This document shows, piece after piece, positions 62,768 through 64,000 of a stretch of 64,000 bases of DNA. Numbering within the stretch: the stretch's first letter is position 1; the number at the start of each line of letters is the position of its first letter. Position numbers and translations under genes: made by a program. The notes under the pieces are model-generated. The model was not told the DNA's origin, searched no databases, and was given only the letters and a program-made list of their open reading frames with translations. This DNA is from Theocolax elegans (lineage: Eukaryota; Arthropoda; Insecta; Hymenoptera; Cerocephalidae). The stretch spans positions 1,415,370-1,479,369 of the forward strand of contig CM047429.1 of NCBI GenBank assembly GCA_026168455.1, written 5' to 3'.

Positions 62768-62902
62768 AACGTGACGAGACTTATGACGACGAACGCGGAC
62801 AACTGGCGATTGAACGGTACATACGTTGTGAATGTTTTGGAGCAAAAAAGCAGATGGATGTTTGAGAGATTGAGCAAATGTGATTCGAGAATAAACGTGT
62901 AA
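62768..62902 (+). pseudogene. Tail of the R1-clade ORF2
   Basis: In a new frame, RLMTTNADNWRLNGTYVVNV resembles the final stretch of R1-clade ORF2 proteins and ends at TAA 62,900-62,902. The piece linking it to the zinc-knuckle part has been lost or scrambled. Confidence 0.65.
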
Positions 62903-63520
62903 AAGAATGAATGTGTGTTTGGGCACGCAAAGACAGCCGCCCAGTCTGAAGTAATGTGAATAACAGTTCCGGGCTGGTGTTGGTGTGAACAGCGATATGT
63001 GGCTGGGCCACGGAGAGAGAGTTTGTCTCCTCAATATCTCTCTCTCTCACTCCAACTGTCGGGAGAGCTGCCTACTCCTGGCTTCCTTCTTTTACTCCCA
63101 ATGGGACGTACTGCTCCGTACGCCAACGTGGAGGTTAGTGGGGAGAAGGATCTCACACCCACACGCAAAGCGCACCAGTCATTCAGCTCTTTTTTTACTT
63201 AAAAAGATCAACACCGGTCACTAACACGTTGTTGTTGCCGTGCGCGCGTGAACTCGATACCGTTAATCTCTTCGCGCAGGATACTCGCGCGCGTTCTTTG
63301 CGCGCGCATCCCTCTTGATACTCTTTTCGGTTACTCACCTGATCGGTAACTCGCTTACCGTTATAATATACATATATATAAATACATATATGTGATGGCA
63401 CAGTAATAATAAATGTGTAATGCGGATTGACGAAATACGGATGATAATAGATAAAATAGAAAATACGTACAAGTCAAATACGTTATTTTTTAATTTTTAT
63501 ATTGAAAAAAAATCTGTCAT
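62903..63520. other. Possible 3' UTR of the retrotransposon, then unassigned DNA
   Basis: The first part, to roughly 63,060, could be 3' UTR because it follows the ORF2 stop directly. I see no poly(A) tail or target duplication to fix the element's end. It includes a short CT run at 63,041-63,052 and a TA-rich stretch at 63,360-63,395. Open frames here overlap on both strands and resemble no protein I know. Confidence 0.4.
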
Positions 63521-64000
63521 ATAATTTTTATTACGATGCTCTGGATATCAATGGTGCTATCTACGATCACTTCGATTGTGACTTTCCACAGATGGCGCTC
63601 TTGGTGAAAATTACCATTTTTTATATAACCCGCATTACCGGCGGTTAGAATGGTAAAATTGCAGAATTGAGTATGACAGCCCCTTAAGTGCTGGTGACTT
63701 GATCGGGGTATCAATTAGCAGATAATATATCCGTGGATGAAGTGGTAATTCTGGGACAGTACGTTTTCTATAATTTTCTGTATTAACCCGGGCGTTCACG
63801 CTAATACGCCTAGAATGGCGTCGCGAGAAGCTAATTCGCGGTACTGCGCAACGACTTCAATATACGCATAAAATTTGCAAAGAAAGAGGATAAAGTATTA
63901 TATGTTCGGTATTATCCCGCGTTCAGTCGAAGGTGTTGATGTCGTCGTCTGCGTAAGTCTAATTAGTATAGGAATCATTCTCCTTAACAGTCTCTATATA
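63521..64000. other. Unassigned right end, no gene seen
   Basis: Mixed-composition DNA without a sustained open frame, RNA gene or repeat copy elsewhere in the window. An AGATGGCGCTC motif at about 63,591 is noted only as a possible protein-binding sequence. Confidence 0.5.

Larger units (their letters stand above)
60818..62902 (+). pseudogene. R1/TRAS-clade non-LTR retrotransposon remnant (ORF2)
   Basis: This is a broken copy of the second open frame of an R1-clade LINE. In life the protein nicks its target with an endonuclease and copies its RNA in place by reverse transcription. The endonuclease is missing, so the copy is 5'-truncated. What remains, in order, is the linker before the RT (60,818-61,042), the RT fingers and palm including PNKAPGPDGVPSEIL and SDRQHGFRRGRST, the catalytic YADD (61,926-61,937), the thumb region, and the C-terminal domain with a CKYC zinc-knuckle start. 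Lesions include stops at 61,040 (TGA), 61,121 (TAG), 61,370 (TAA) and 61,689 (TAG, where a Trp is usual). There is a one-base gain near 61,574, a loss of about 20 codons with a frame change near 62,000, further frame damage before 62,118, and a stop plus frame change near 62,750. It cannot encode a working enzyme. Clade assignment is from motif memory. Confidence 0.9.

Noticed and set aside
62273..63050. Minus-strand and alternate-frame ORFs over and after the retrotransposon
   Set aside because: They are shadows of the plus-strand ORF2 remnant or short chance frames. None has recognisable motifs.
62985..63224. 79-codon plus-strand frame after the retrotransposon
   Set aside because: It overlaps another frame (62,999-63,202), includes a CT-run translation and has no family resemblance.
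63585..63605. CTCF-like motif (AGATGGCGCTC)
   Set aside because: One short match to an insect CTCF core is expected by chance at this scale, with nothing else around it to support a boundary element.

Overview
This window is eukaryotic, almost certainly from an insect. Nearly all of it is one head-to-tail satellite DNA array with a monomer of about 93-98 bp. The array runs from base 1 to 55,269, resumes after an inserted element at 56,528, and fades out near 57,900. Non-satellite flank follows to the end of the window. No bacterial features, CRISPR array, tRNA or rRNA are visible, and I can support no intact protein-coding gene. The best clue to the host is a broken R1/TRAS-clade non-LTR retrotransposon at 60,818-62,902. 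Its C-terminal region resembles R1-like copies abundant in ants and other Hymenoptera, so an ant or related hymenopteran is my inference, not a proof.

Satellite layout. Every monomer is in the same orientation and shares a frame: CTTCCTGTAGAAGATGT at one end, an oligo-A run followed by oligo-T at the other. At least four diverged monomer types (called A-D here) alternate in ordered strings, and these strings are themselves repeated. The array is therefore a nested higher-order repeat (HOR). From 1 to about 21.7 kb the dominant repeat distances are about 772, 1,258, 2,027, 2,411 and 3,371 bp. From 21,698 to 42,003 there are three successive blocks of about 6.75-6.78 kb with the same monomer order. 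From 42,004 to 48,386 there are shortened derivatives (3,393 and 2,990 bp). From about 48.2 to 53.8 kb a 2,785-bp block occurs twice in tandem and looks almost identical. Stretches at about 28.4-29.9, 35.8-39.9 and 42.8-44.8 kb carry scattered one-base insertions and deletions that sister blocks lack. That pattern looks like unpolished long-read sequence.

Insertion and array edge. A 1,258-bp AT-rich non-coding element (55,270-56,527) interrupts one type-B monomer. It has 7-bp terminal inverted repeats (GTGACGT/ACGTCAC) and a 6-bp target duplication (AGACTT). The last part of this element recurs, diverged, at about 60,375-60,755, which shows it is a dispersed family. Beyond the insertion the satellite monomers become more irregular and the array ends in a decayed half-monomer.

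Right flank (57.9-64 kb). It holds a pair of about 92-bp direct repeats, an unidentified 51-codon exon-like stretch, a candidate solo LTR, a (CT)n microsatellite, an 18-bp perfect inverted repeat, the second copy of the inserted element, and the R1-clade pseudogene. The last kilobase has no recognisable gene. The setting suits constitutive heterochromatin (pericentromeric or a similar satellite block) with transposon debris at its margin. Centromere function cannot be judged from sequence alone.
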